DNA of 64,000 bases from Hymenopus coronatus (GCA_030762935.1 CM060886.1:34581509-34645508), one strand, 5' to 3'; shown: positions 24,749 to 37,382, numbered from the stretch's first letter. Made by a program: numbers and translations. Notes: a model not told the origin generated them from the sequence alone.

Positions 24749-24936
24749 GTCAGGTGGTGAGCTCGGAAGTGCTGATGGCCAGCGAGAGTGGCTGTCCAAT
24801 TGAGGTGCACAAGATCGAGATCGAGAAATGTGACGAAATGTACGACAAGGAATGTCGAGGCGACAAATACATTCCGTTCCATCGAGCTGGCTACGATCGT
24901 AAAACCGGCCAGAGTCCCAACAGTCCCCGGGAACAG
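24749..24936 (+). CDS. Duox: Duox exon 2: distal-side helix of peroxidase-homology domain
   Basis: The acceptor is ttgtgcag at 24748 and the donor is gtaggt at 24937. It enters in phase 1, completing the Gly begun in the previous exon, and ends in phase 0 after REQ. The peptide begins QVVSSEVLMASESGCPIEV and continues with KCDEMYDKECRGDKY and IPFHRAGYDR. In catalytic animal peroxidases the GQ here is followed by an Asp-His-Asp triad holding the distal histidine; Duox enzymes have lost it, and here the positions read Ser-Ser-Glu. Three cysteines (one in GCP, two in the KCDEMYDKEC stretch) probably form extracellular disulfides. A diverged Rep-1 copy ends about 180 bases upstream. Confidence 0.96.
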
Positions 24937-26500
24937 GTAGGTAGCTTATTCTTCAGGTTTCCACTGTTTCCTTCTTTAACCCTCTACTGCTTCAAATATG
25001 AAGTAGCGTCCCTTAAAATCCTTACGTCCATTTCTGTAGAAGGATAATGGAATCTGTGAGTATAAAAATATGCTAAAAGTATTATTAATGGAAACAATAT
25101 TTTGTTTTGTTCTTAAAAGTTGAATTTTGGGCGAAAATTCTTTTTTGGAAGGAAGGGCCTTTGTTTTATTTTACTTAATTCACCCCTCACCAACCAATAC
25201 TTATATTTGTATATTATTGATACTATTTTAGAGTGATAGTTCTTATTTTTGAATCAGAATCAATATATGCAGCATATAAAATCCGATATTCATAATTATA
25301 GAACCAGAAATTTCCAAATGATTTAAATTTCTGTACATAAACTTAATATGAATATAGAGATAAATTTGAAGTTTATTCAAATTTAATTCACTACCTAAAG
25401 CTGAAACACATTATAAACTTGGCTTGCTTATTATATCAATGGAACTGTTATTTATATTTAATTTATAGCATTGATATGTTATTTTAATATTGTAATAGAA
25501 TAATTGGTTTGCTTTGTATATGACGAACTTGTGTTCTACTGCTTCTACTAACTTCTAGTATCGCAATTTACAACTGTCTAACGACAGGAAGATTTATTTA
25601 TGTACTTATTTTGTTTAGTTGTGTATTTAGTCCAGCATTCATTGAAATAAAAACGTGCCACTTTTAAAGGTTTATTACGCAAGAACAAACACATTCAAAA
25701 TGCCTTGTTAGATATAACGTGACTCTTTAGATATATGTTACAGGTTTGAAAAGACATATCTTATTTCTAATAAGAAATAAATAAATAATATACAAAACAT
25801 TTTAACTGAATTAAAACTAAGGGCAGCAATTAAGATTTACTAAAGCTTATTTTCATTTATTTAAGTGCATTTTAAAGTAGCACTGAACAATTTTATCCCA
25901 AATTTTCAAACTGCAGAGCTGATTATTCACATATGCTAAACAGTTTTCCAGTTTGGTTTCTTACTTCTATAAACTAAATATTATGCACACAAACAGCAAT
26001 ATTCAACTGAAAATAAGTATGAAAACTATCCAAGCTATTTGCACTTAATATGTGACTTTTAAACTTAATGCACACCACATACTTTACGAAAAGCTCAGTC
26101 CAAAATCCCACCTTATCTTTTATTTTGGATGTGGAAACTGTATTTTCTTGTTTTGCTTTGATTTATCGCGCAGGTTTCTTTTACAAGAATTTCCTCTTCT
26201 GTATGGAAATGTAATTGTTCAATAGAGGCTGATGCAATATTGTCTTTGATTAGAAAGTGATATTATAATCAATCATACACAGTCAACATCGTTGCCAAAC
26301 ATGTCTATCATTGATGTGATTACTTTTCCCCTTTATCAATATTCTCTGCAATGAGCATTCCTTTCTTTGAAATTCTCCTTGTGTGTACTTGTCTAAAATT
26401 GCAGCTTTCTCTCGGAACAAATTCCTTTGTTATCTTTGGTAACTGATTTCTGTACTTACAGTTGTCGATTATAGCTGATGATTAACTTGCAGTATTAATA
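24937..26500. other. Unassigned AT-rich intron
   Basis: Intron following Duox exon 2, without recognised repeats until the SINE at 26501. Confidence 0.5.
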
Positions 26501-26812
26501 GAGGCAGGCGGCCTTGGGTTCGATCCCAAGCGCCCGCATGTGGGACGTAGCGGCTTCTGGCGGGTTTCCCCCGCTACTCATTCCACCAATTGCTCCATCG
26601 CCCCCTCTCCAATCATCAATTTCGCTTACATTTCATATCATCCACTCCATGTTCATGCCTGGCTACGAGCTCGTAACAGGTTCTTCTCCGTTCTGAGGTT
26701 TCGTGCCGCTGGCTCTTCGACAGGCTTCTGACCCCTAGGCATTGGCTTGTAAATCCTAGGGGGTGTCAGTCCTACAATTACGGGGAAGGTAAGCTGATTA
26801 CCAAAGGAAACG
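26501..26812 (+). mobile_element. tRNA-derived SINE, family S-D (5'-truncated)
   Basis: Begins at the B-box (gggttcgatccc near 26517) and matches the copy at 47555-47910 through the taggcattgg and taaatcctaggg segments. Confidence 0.88.
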
Positions 26813-27459
26813 AAATTAATGGCGGCAACTCTGCCAGGCTGCTTGTCTCTCCTCTCGGCTGTCTGCCAAGTGCTTCGATGATATGAAATGAAGCAATAAC
26901 AAAGAACATTGCAAAATTGTCAAAGAACGTGTCTTACTCTCTTGTTCAGTGTTGCAATGTCTTGTTACCGAGTGAGTCAATTCAGCCTCCCGATTGATAA
27001 CTAGAAAACCCAGCGAAGTTCTCACTATTACGGTAACGGTGGTGTTCGTTAGATATTAGCGTAATGGTTAACAGCTTGATAGTCATGGTGAAGATCGGAA
27101 CCCGTAAATAAACGAGTTTTTTTATTCATTTCTGTCCATGTTTTGAGAACGTACTAACAAATCATGATTTCTTTCCAAATGCACTAGCAACTGGGTTTGT
27201 CTATAAATACGAAGTTTCAGCTGTTCGTGCTCACTGTGGAACATTTTTTTTCGAATATAGAGTATCTTGACACGCTGCTAGTATACGGGTAAGCGCAGCA
27301 GAATGCAACGGAGGCACATTGTCTACATCAACACAGGTTTCCGGAGAGAACGTTTCCTACAGGTCTTTGCGAGTTCTGGAATCGGGAACAGTGCACAGAC
27401 ATCACATCCACGAAGAGATCACCCTGTCTGTGACCAAGCAAGCTGTGACTATGTCCTTC

Positions 27460-27540
27460 AGCATTCCCGGCTAACTCCTGTCCTACACACGGCTTGTGTG
27501 AAAAAACAATTAATCCAAACTGAATAAGATTTTTTTTTAA
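27460..27540. repeat. Fragment of repeat family S-E
   Basis: Carries the segment tcctacacacggcttgtgtg followed by aaaaaacaatt. The same segment occurs, inverted, near 47011 and 47278. Confidence 0.6.
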
Positions 27541-27592
27541 GCAAATGTGTTACTTGCAGACGAAGCAGGGTTCCACAATATAATGAATGTAA

Positions 27593-27870
27593 ATCACCAA
27601 AACTTGCATTACTGGAGCAATGTAAACTTACATTGGATGCGAGAGGTAGCCTTACAAGTTCAACGTTTGGGCTGGTATATTCGATCATGTAACGGCTTAT
27701 CTCGAGCCACTTACCCAGAGTGATGGATCGGACGGCATGAACCATAGGGGACCGGTACGCTCATCAGATCTAACCCCATTATTTTTAGATACGGGATTAT
27801 CTTAAAGATACCAACAGTGGCCAATGACCCCTCACCAGCTGAGGGAACGCATCATCTTGACATGACTATG
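27593..27870 (+). pseudogene. Tc1/mariner-superfamily transposase relic
   Basis: The plus strand reads QNLHYWSNVNLHWMREVALQ near 27593, then with breaks GPVRSSDLTPLFLDTG and HQLRERIIL near 27750-27865. These echo the HYW-N-NPHW, RSPDLTPLDFFLWG and LRERI motifs of a common insect DDE transposase group. Stops and frameshifts show it is long dead. Confidence 0.55.
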
Positions 27871-28778
27871 TTGTGCGGGTGAGCTGGTGACGATGGCTAA
27901 ACTGAGATCTTGCTTCTGTCGGCATAGTGGCCAGTCCAAACACCTATTAAAACCACATGGTGGATAATTTGTAAAACTTTATCTGTGTGATGGTCCGGCA
28001 TGATGTCATATTTACTATTAAAATTGCGCTTCTCTGAAAACCAGAGAGGTTCACAACCATCATAATAAGGGCCTACAAACGTTATCTGGTTTGTATGTAC
28101 GTACTGCATTTTATAAACATCAGAACAATTCATTGGCTTTCTTGTGCTTGGAAGAATAGGCTCTAAATAGTGAAATTTTATTTAATGATGCCTTCCTTTG
28201 TTTTTAAGCCATAATTACAGCGTTATATGCATTTATTTATGATGTTTACTAACGCATATTCTAACAAGTAATAATTTGTGTTTTAATGGAAGTCACATAA
28301 TAAATAGTATATTATGCAACGAGACTATAATAGTAGTAATTAAAACGCGAGTATTATTATTAACTGAGCGAACGTTTTAATTATCATTATAGTAAAGTTT
28401 CATACGACTGCTCATGCTCGACCATGTATCCAAATTAAACGTTTTATAAGTAATCGTTTCTAGTTTGAGTGATGTGTTACAGTCGTGATTCCTTTATTTA
28501 TGGTTACAATACATTGATTTTTTTTCTTTTTTTTTTTTTAAGCTTAACGTCCAATGATCTTGTAGCACCTGTGCCAAACAAAGTTGCTAGCGTTGTGAGA
28601 CGTATACTACGCAGACACAGAAATATTGATTACTTCCCTATAAACAGCTGTTAACATGTGACACGCTTTAACCTAAAAAAAGTATAGACAATGAAAAGTA
28701 GAACCAATTGAATTTATGGAAATGTCATTTACAATTAATGCTAATGATAACTTGAATAGAACTGACAAATATAGGTTA

Positions 28779-29076
28779 GTCGCCCTCCGTGGTGTAATGG
28801 TTACCATGCTAACTTCATATACCCAAGGTCGCGGGTTCAAGCCCGGCGGAGGACGATGGATTTTTTCGGGCGTAAAAATCCTTAGCATGGCTTCCTTCGG
28901 AAGGAAAGTAAAGCCGTGGGTACCGTGTCGTAGATTTACGGCACGTAAAAGAACCTCAAGCTTGATAAGAGAGGCCTCTGAGCAAAATTAAGCGATCTTT
29001 CACGCCCAATATAGAATGGGACGCTGAGAACCAAAGCAGTTAAAGAGCGTCCATAAATAACAGGTCATTTCATTTT
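28779..29076 (+). mobile_element. tRNA-derived SINE, family S-B (full length)
   Basis: A 298-bp copy with A-box ggtgtaatgg and B-box gggttcaagccc, the conserved cggcacgtaaaagaacctc body and a final cataaataacaggtcattt tail. The 13-bp duplication caaatataggtta lies at 28766-28778 and 29077-29089. It is the best reference copy of the family here. Confidence 0.96.
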
Positions 29077-29089
29077 CAAATATAGGTTA

Positions 29090-32000
29090 TTTATTGTACA
29101 GTTAACGAAATGAATTTATACCTTATGATATTCTTCAATACATGAATTATGAATAGGATTTCTCGTAAACTTTTCTTGACTTTTGTGGCAACAAGTTATT
29201 GGTAACACTGAGTGCTTTTGTCGTAATTTCTTGGGGGTGTAAGTTGAATGTCACTGTTACTAATGTCAGATATTTTGACTTTTTTTAAACTCGCGCTATT
29301 ACCGTTTTCGATCGAAACGAGATTAATCGATACTTGTGCTTTCACAATACTTTAATGAACAGGCGTACTTTAATGAGGTTCATTAAAATACAGCTACCAG
29401 TCGTATAAATACACATTTTGGCATGGTCGAACATAAACTAAGTGAAGCAACACTTCTATGTCAAACTATCTATTCTCGTTAAATTTACTAACCATAAATG
29501 TTACCTTCAAGTGAACTTGGTACCTTCACCAATGAAGTACAACGCGCACACTGTTGTGCTACGAGAGCAAGTCTCTTTACGTACACCAATGCAGTCATTT
29601 CGGCCAAATTGATACAACGCGATGCCGTGGAGTGTTCACGGCAAAGCCTGTGAAACGCCTGGACTGTATAGCTTCTCAATCCGCAGGCTGAGAAGACTCA
29701 GATGAAAGAAATAGACAACTATCCCCACATTTTCTAACGCAACTTCCGCTGTTTTCCAACCAATTTTTACTAAGTGTACCACGGCGTAAGTCTACAGTTA
29801 TATACGATATTAGGTGCATTAACGTCGGCGCAATTCACGCCATAACCGAGTGTCATTTGTTAGTTCGAGTGTGCAATTCTTGCAACGACGAGCACGAAGT
29901 CCGTCTGACTTTGCCCAAAAACTGCGACTGGATTCCTTGGTTTTATGTCTACTTATACAAATTTACAACGTCTGCAATTCTACTCATATCTTATTTCTAT
30001 ATATAAATTTTACTGGCGCAAAACTTCTTCCATGTTCACATACGCTTTCCCTATATCTTCTTTGGTTACTGATAATATAAAGTCCGCAAATTATATATAA
30101 TTTTCGGGACAATCCTTGGTGTTATTTACTTGTGCCTTCTTTGCACTAACCTATTGCATCCAACAATTCTAGCATAACAAAATAAAATAGGCGACCCATT
30201 TTGACTTTACCCTAGCTGCTAAACCACTGAGATTTTCAGTCTCAAACCTTGACTTCTCATGACTCATCTAAAAATTTCATTTCGTCTTCACTGATATGTT
30301 TTAATTTGCTACAGTTTTAGCGTCTTCTTGCGGCATCATATATTAATGTACTTTAAATTAAATATAATATTTTAATATATAAACTAGACAAAAATTAAAA
30401 AAAACAAAATAAATTTTAGTACCCATAAATCAATAACAAATTCTAAATTCACATAATCGTATTAACCAAACCATTAATAGGATTATGTGAATTTAGACTT
30501 TATTATGACTGTTTTGTAAGATTTGAGGATTATTTATTCGTCTGCTAATACTTCTGACCTATAACAGCGCATTCATTTTACTCAGATTTGCATCTAAACA
30601 GCAGCGTCGAGTTACTGAATTTTTTACTTCAAAAATGTAAACTTCTTCACTGATTCTTTGGACATTGATGCAACTCAATGTTCTTTTCATCTCCGATAAC
30701 TATATATTTACCTCGTGGTCTCCCAATTTTCTTCCTCATAATAGGTAAATTTGGCATACTATCGATTTTGAATGTTCACCAATTAGCCCTACTGCAAATA
30801 ACCAAGACTGTGCTGTTCCTCCTCTTAGTGTTCGCCTGTCAACGTTATTGAGTCTTTCATTTTATTACATACTGGGGGGGGGATAAAACAGTGCTTACTC
30901 AGAAATGGTTTTAAAATTTTAAAAAAAATACATATGACTTTTAGAAATTAATATGTATTATTCAAGTTTATATTTAGATTAAAAAATAAAGAAGAATTAT
31001 ATTCAACTAAGTTGACTAAAAAGTGTACCTTGACTACACTATCCAGCACTACACTTCCAACACTATCGTGTTATCAAAATGGAGTTATTATGAATGAATT
31101 TTAAAATATGCTATACTTTCCATTAATCCAAAGGATTTATCTAATTAACAAACTCAATATCGTTCAAAACTAATCTCAGAATACCCATGTAAAATAGTCA
31201 ATTATTTTGTAGATGAGTCTATGAATGACAGTATTTATCATTTTACATATGGCTTCTGCATACGGATATTCCTGTAAGTAAACATGCATATGTTTGTTGT
31301 CCCTTACACGCGTATAGTATGCAAATAATTGTTGTGGACAAATTCCATTCGAGTCCTTGTGACCATTGCACGAACTTAAACAATGCTGCCCTTACAATCA
31401 AACAAGTTACCGCAGCCTTATAGACACTAGATTCAATCGACAATACTGAAGGCATTAATTCTGGTCACTTTTTTTTTTTTTTAAATTAACTTTCAAATTC
31501 GAATATTGTATTCAATTCTTATTTAGATTTATTCTTATCTGATAAGTTATTACCAGAAAGTGTTACTATAACACAGTATTGAACTCTTTACTATAAACTA
31601 CAGCTAATTTGGCTCTTAATTGTTATTACTTGGAAAATACAATAGTTTATAAATATGCTCTATTTATTGTTAGTTTGTATGTGTCCAATGTGAATAATAG
31701 AGAAACTTAAAATATGGGGAACGCTCTTAATTTTTTGGATATGACACTTCAACACCATGAACTTCTTAACCTTAAATATAAGAGATTTCTCCAATTTCGA
31801 GCCTCCATTACAAGAGAGTAATAATTCACAATATTTCATATTGGATGCAAAATAAACTAAAAAGTACAATTTAAAAGTATACTTTTTTATATTTAGCATA
31901 TTATATGAAATAGAAACAGTTGTTTCTTTCATGTAATAGGGGGCTCAATATTGAGGAATAGTATATTTCAGATTTTGGTATTCGTGGTAGTGTTCATGTT

Positions 32001-32477
32001 ATTGAAATGACATAATCTTAAAATTACTCAATTCCCTCAATGTTGAACTCCAATTCCAATTTTTGTATTGAATACAATATAAAATAAAATATGTGTATAT
32101 ATTTATAAAATAATATATTTTCTTAATGTGTGCCAGATTAGCCCATTAAGGGCCGAATTAGCTCCATTTTGTGGTAAAAGGTTCAATACTGTATTATGCT
32201 AACACTTCCTGGCTCTAATTTATCAGGTAACTGATTAAGAGTTCCATGCAATATTGTAATCTGAAAGTTAATTTAATCAAAAAGTGTCCAGAAGTAATGC
32301 CACTACAATGGATGACATGGAACGATAAAGGAAGTCAGTGAAAATAAAGTTAAAACTGTAATCTCACCTTGAAGTTACAATGGTCAGTAGATGATTAAAT
32401 CAATTCGGTATTTAAATGAATACAATGGATGTTATGCATGTAACGAGTGCCTTGATATAACGACTTTGTTGCTCCAG
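29090..32477. other. Unassigned AT-rich intron
   Basis: About 3.4 kb. Apart from a perfect-stem hairpin at 30442-30497 I recognise nothing. Short open frames lack any known domain. Confidence 0.5.
30442..30497. repeat. Hairpin with 17-bp perfect stem
   Basis: tctaaattcacataatc at 30442-30458 is the exact reverse complement of 30481-30497, with a 22-base loop between. It could be a transcribed hairpin, a miniature transposon or a chance remnant. Confidence 0.85.
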
Positions 32478-32682
32478 ACAAACAGAATGACGTCTTGGAT
32501 CGACGGTAGCTTCATCTACAGCACAAGCGAAGCTTGGGTTGGAGCGATGAGATCCTTCAAGAATGGCACATTGCTCACAGACGAAACAGGACGTCTGCCT
32601 GTTCGGAACACGATGCGCGTCCCACTGTTCAACTCCCCAGCTCCACACATCCTGCGGGTGATGAACCCAGAGCGCCTGTTCT
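32478..32682 (+). CDS. Duox: Duox exon 3: peroxidase-homology domain
   Basis: The acceptor is ttgctccag at 32477 and the donor is gtaagt at 32683. It enters in phase 0 and leaves in phase 1. The peptide begins TNRMTSWIDGSFIYSTSEAW, a hallmark segment of Duox and other animal peroxidases, followed by an NGT sequon, LLTDETGRLPVRNTMRVPLF and an end at PERLF. The leading T-N-R replaces the more common V-N-Q of other insects. A Rep-1 copy begins 189 bases downstream. The next intron, 15.4 kb, is the largest complete one in the window. Confidence 0.96.
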
Positions 32683-32870
32683 GTAAGTATTTTATATTTA
32701 AACATGTTCCAAAGTCATGGAAGAGACTTGATTGATGCTCATATCTGTGTATCGTATTTACTTTAAGTAACTGCAATGGTCTTATAGGCAGCTTTTGCCT
32801 ACCTTTGAAACATATTGTTTGTCGGCAATGGTTTTAATACGTCTACAGAAATTATCACTGGATTTCTGTG

Positions 32871-33004
32871 TTACATCCTCTACACGTACTATGTACATAG
32901 AGAATATATTGTAATGCGCCCCTAAAATTTGATACCGAGATTTCACTGGAAATACATGTTTTAGGACCCGCTGAATCCAAAAAAAAAAAAGCATTTTAGC
33001 AAAA

Positions 33005-33038
<34 letters not shown>

Positions 33039-33705
33039 GGGGGTGTGTGTCTGTGGGCAGCATAGCTCAAAAATGAAAAGTCCGTTAAATACCAAACTTG
33101 GTATTTAAGTTCAATATCTTCCAAGGATGCGACACAAAGATTTTCAAGAAAATCCCCCCACCCTCAACTACCATTTAAATGGTTTCCAAGAAATGGCTCT
33201 ATTTTGATTAAAATATCGTATCTTAAAGATGTTTACATGAGAAATAAAATATATATCTTAAATTTTCTGGGAAAAGCTGCTGAAAACATATTTATTCTGG
33301 ATGAATTTTGCGGAATATTGCATAACTGATAAACCGTAAGAGATAAACAAAAACTTGCTTCACAAAAAATGTAGAGCTCGTTAAAAACCCAATTTACGTT
33401 ATATATATTTTTTTTCGTTGAGTTGACCATTTTTGAGATATTCCTTGTTGTTTGTTTCAGCTTTAAAATACTTATACTTTTCTCATGCGGGAATTTGTCA
33501 CCTCCTGTCATACAAACAAAGCAACTTCAATCACATTAAAACAAGCTTGTATTCCCTTATTTCCCGTCTACTTACCAGGAAGCAAATAATAAGAGCCTCT
33601 CTGCTAATTTTTTTTCGATTAGCATTAAGTAAACAGAAGAATAAGCTTTTTAACAATAATTTATTGCAGAGATGTAGAGTAAGTCTTGTGAATAGAATAC
33701 ATCAG
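32871..33705 (-). repeat. Rep-1 copy 15
   Basis: Begins 189 bases after Duox exon 3 with a palindrome (cgtactatgtacatag) that is partly decayed. It carries a TG tract near 33004-33032 and ends atacatcaga. Confidence 0.92.
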
Positions 33706-33782
33706 ATTTTTTCTCTTGGATTTTATACATTACATCAAGCACATATGCATACTCTCATTCAGTCTTCTAGTAGTAGCATGTA

Positions 33783-34006
33783 GCCTGTTATTCCCAAGGT
33801 CGCAGGTTCAAACCTGCCGTAGGGCGATGGATTTCTAGCATGTCTTTCTTCGGAAAGGAAGTTAAACCGGTAGTTCCGTGTCGTAAATTTACGCACGTAA
33901 AAGAATTTTAGTATTTATTTTAATAATTAAGCGGTTTTCACGCCTAATATAGGATGCACGCTGAGAACTAAAGCAATTAAAGAGCGTCCATAAATTAAAC
34001 TCAATT
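33783..34006 (+). mobile_element. tRNA-derived SINE, family S-B (decayed)
   Basis: B-box region caggttcaaacctgcc near 33804, then the family body with several deletions, ending at the agagcgtccataaatt tail. Confidence 0.85.
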
Positions 34007-34249
34007 TTAACACTTTCATTCATAATGTAAATTCACAGACTTCCACGACCGTTGTCTAATATACTGGTGGATGCTTTCGGTATTGATCATATTTTTGCCG
34101 ACGTGTTTGCTTATATTTCTCAAGAAGCTCAACTTAAGTTGCGCGAAATGTCGGCAAAAACATGAGCTACAAGACAACACGGCCAATACCAGAAGCAGCC
34201 ACCAGAATACACACTTCCAAACGCTGAGGGGAGTCTGTAGAAATGGCTC

Positions 34250-34475
34250 AGTTGGAATACGCTTTATTCTGTGTTGTAAATTTACGTCCCTGTATATGAA
34301 TATCTTTGTCCTTTTATTTTCGTGTTTGCTATTTTAATTTTGTGCTTTTTAATATTGCTTACTATTTTGTGTATTGCAAAAGCACGTATGGTCTGTGAAC
34401 CCATGCGATTGATGAGCATAAATGTTTGTATGCTGTTTTTAAATAAATACACTTATTCATTCATTCATAAAGCAC
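34250..34475 (+). repeat. Possible LINE 3' end with ATTC-rich tail
   Basis: AT-rich sequence ending aaataaatacacttattcat and a further ATTC repeat, which resembles a retrotransposon 3' untranslated tail. No coding part is recognisable. Confidence 0.3.
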
Positions 34476-35059
34476 ATCAACGAGCATTTTAAACAACATG
34501 GTGTTAGTGAAAATCACATTAATTTGGCATAGAATTTGTAAAAATGGGAGAGTCATATAAGATGTCGAATTCGGCATATGGACTCAAAATAAAACAGCTG
34601 AAATTGCTTTACTCTTAGCTAAACAATTTAGTTGGATGTAGGAACGCATCAACATTGACATAATCTCCAATTAGAAACTCCACTAGCCGCCACTGGCTCA
34701 CATAGCCGAAGTAAAAGCTTTCCAACGTCTGTAGCTTACAATTAAGGTGCGTTTATCAGAAGCGTATAAGGCAATGCTGACCAATAGTAAAGAACAACTA
34801 TCGAGATTTATTATCTAATTGCTGTGGTCCATTGAAACCTGTACAGAGGGAGTAATGGCTATAATATACCAAGGACAAATATGGAATAAAGATTAAGGGA
34901 AGGCAGTGTGAGGAACTGCTTTGTGATGCCGCAGATAGTATAAGATAGCTAACTGCATCTTCTCTCTGTTGCTATACATCAAAATCAACACTGTTTTTAT
35001 ACCACTTCTTTCGAAGCATATGTTTGTAACAGAAGGTCCCCAAATAATAAGGAATAGGC

Positions 35060-35396
35060 AGAATGGTTAAATTACTCAAAAAGGAGATCTCCCAAACTGT
35101 GATAATCAGGTAAATTTTAATTCACCAGTAAAATTTAATCAGGTTTATATTGAATATAATAAAAAAAGAAATCGAAGAGATATAGAGTAAGACGCAAAAT
35201 GGTTTCAGAGCTCAAAAATCCTGTAGAGATTTAATTAATGCCATAAGAATAATTATGAAACAGTCGCTGGATGGGGTACTCCACTGCACTAGGTGTTTAT
35301 CGATTTGAGAAGGTTTCCGATAAAATAAACAAAAGTTTAATATCTAAAATGTTGAAGAAGATAGATATTTTGTTATAATTAACATAATAAAAAAAA
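35060..35396 (+). pseudogene. RTE-like LINE reverse transcriptase, part a
   Basis: The plus strand reads LLKKGDLPNCDNQ, then (with stops) KILRDLINAIRIIMKQSLDG and FEKVSDKINKSLISK. These correspond to the KKGDLSNCNNWRGI, GRSC-RDQIFTLR-IIEQSLEW and FEKAFD blocks of RTE-type reverse transcriptases. Interrupted by a Rep-1 copy at 35397. Confidence 0.7.
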
Positions 35397-36217
35397 TCTG
35401 ATGTGTACCATTTCTCTATATCCCTACAACAAATTATTCTTAAAACGCGTATACTTCTATTTACTTCATGCTTATCAGAAAAATTAGCAGAAATAGTCTT
35501 ATAAGGGACTACCATAGGTTAAAATGATAGTCAAAAGCTGACTGCTATGTCACTGAAGTTCCTTTGTTTGTATGGACAGGAGTTGACAAAGTCCTGTATG
35601 AAAAAAGTATAAGTTTTTCAAAGCAGAAACCAAAAACAAGGAATGCCTCAAAAACGATGAGCTCCGCGAAAAAAATGTATATAACATAAATTGTGTGTTT
35701 TAGCGTGCTCTACATTTGTCGTGAAGTAAGTTTTTGTCCATCTCTTACGGTTTAGTAGTTATTCAAAATTCCGTAAAATTCATCTAGAATAAAGTACTCT
35801 TCAAATGCTATTCCCAGAAAATTCGAAATATACATTTTATTTGTCAGGTAAACATCTTTAATATACGATATTTTAATCAAAATCTTAGAGCCATTTTTGA
35901 CAAAATCAAAATTTTCGAAAAAAGTTTCATGTAAAGAGTAGCTGAGGTGGGGGGATTTTTCTCAAAATCTTCGTGTTGCATCCCTGGAAGATACTAAACT
36001 TAAATACCAAGTTTGGTATTTTACCGAGTTTTCGTTTTTGAGTTATCGTGTTCATAGACACACGGACACACACACGGACCTTTTTCCGAAAATTATTCTT
36101 TTTAGCTAAAGGGGGCCCTAAAACATATATTTCCGGTGAAATCTCGGTATCAATTTTTTTGGGTGGAGTGCAATACCTTCTCTATACACTATGTACATAA
36201 TGCGTATAGAGAAAGTA
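35397..36217 (+). repeat. Rep-1 copy 16, inserted in a LINE
   Basis: Full length, from tctgatgtgtacc to the palindrome and agagaaagta. LINE coding sequence is present on both sides, so this copy arrived after the LINE. Confidence 0.94.
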
Positions 36218-36592
36218 ATATATACGACAGTAGCACTTGTACATCATGGCAAACTCTCTCCACTTTTTATCCCAGAAAAAGGGGTGAAGTAAGGCTGTCT
36301 ATTATAACCATTGAAATATGCTGAGGATATTTGCCTACTGGCCCATATATGATAATACATAAATGCAAAACTGCAGGAATGGTGTAAACTTGCAACCTCA
36401 CCTGCATTGGTTATAAATATAAAACGAAAAAAAAAATATTAAAACCTATAATAATGTGGATTCTGATCTTGTTAGGGTAGGAGATAATTGAAAAAATAGA
36501 TAAGTTTCCATATTTGGGCAGTGTGATCTCAAAGCAAGACGGTTTTAATGAGAACATTGATGAAACAATTAAGAAGACAAAGTTCACGACGT
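36218..36592 (+). pseudogene. RTE-like LINE reverse transcriptase, part b
   Basis: Immediately after Rep-1 the frame resumes as VALVHHGKLSPLFIPEKGVK then GCLL, equivalent to the HGK-S-F-V-GVRQGCLLSP block with a stop where Gln stood. Further on come LQEWCKLATSPALVINIK and FPYLGSVISKQDGFNENIDE. Confidence 0.75.
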
Positions 36593-37382
36593 TTCACCAA
36601 GGGATGGTCTTGGCACCTTCATAGTTGATCCAGTGGCTGCTCAGAGCTCGAATGAATTTTTGCGGCGGAGAGTGCTCTTTTATATGCACGCGGACCAATC
36701 ACAGCACAGAGATTAGCCGCCTCCGCGCACTAACCATATATAAAAGTGCACTCTCAAGATGTCATTAGGCGCCGGGCTCAAAAATTCTACGCCAGATTGG
36801 GCACCCATGAGAACGCACTTGTCAGATCTCTGGGGGAGTACTTACCCACTGAACGCCGAAAGAGGCGGTTCCAGGTTCCCCGCATAGCTTTGGGCACCCC
36901 CGGTAACAACGGCTTTAAACCAGCCAACAGCGTAATAGCTGAACAAAGCACTACCATACCTCTCATTGGGAGAGGTCTATCAAAATTTCACCAACATAAT
37001 TAAATAAAAATAAACACCAGTGGAGCAGAGGAAAGGATGCTGCTCCTGAAAAATGCAACCGCTCGAGGAACCTACTAGCACTACCTCCTTACCACCAACA
37101 CTCGAAACTCCAAAATTTAAAACCTCAACCTTCATCTCATTCCTGTGGTTAAACCCTTACCAGGGTAGGTACACAGCAACAACACCTAGGCTCACCACGA
37201 GCCTACCAGACACGCACGCATGCAAAAGCTCATTCGAGCTCTGACCAGCCATCAGATCACCTGTGAAGATGCCAAGCACAGGCCCTAGCGAAACGTCGGG
37301 AACTTCAGGACCCAATGGACCACTGCCTACAAGCCCGGAAAATAGTTCATTATTCAAATCGAAAATAAATTACAAGTTTTAA
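36593..37382 (+). mobile_element. Unclassified insertion with TATA-type promoter and Penelope-like 3' motif
   Basis: GC-richer sequence splitting the RTE LINE. It holds a TATA box (ccatatataaaagtgcac near 36738), then a frame from 36746 of 85 codons (RRRAQKFYARLGTHENALVR, LPTERRKRRFQ) with no stop. Near 37268 it has gatgccaagcacaggccc then gcgaaacgtcggg. The GATGCC...GCGAAACGTCGG pattern is common at the ends of Penelope-like elements, where it is linked to hammerhead ribozymes. Family assignment is an inference. Confidence 0.5.
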
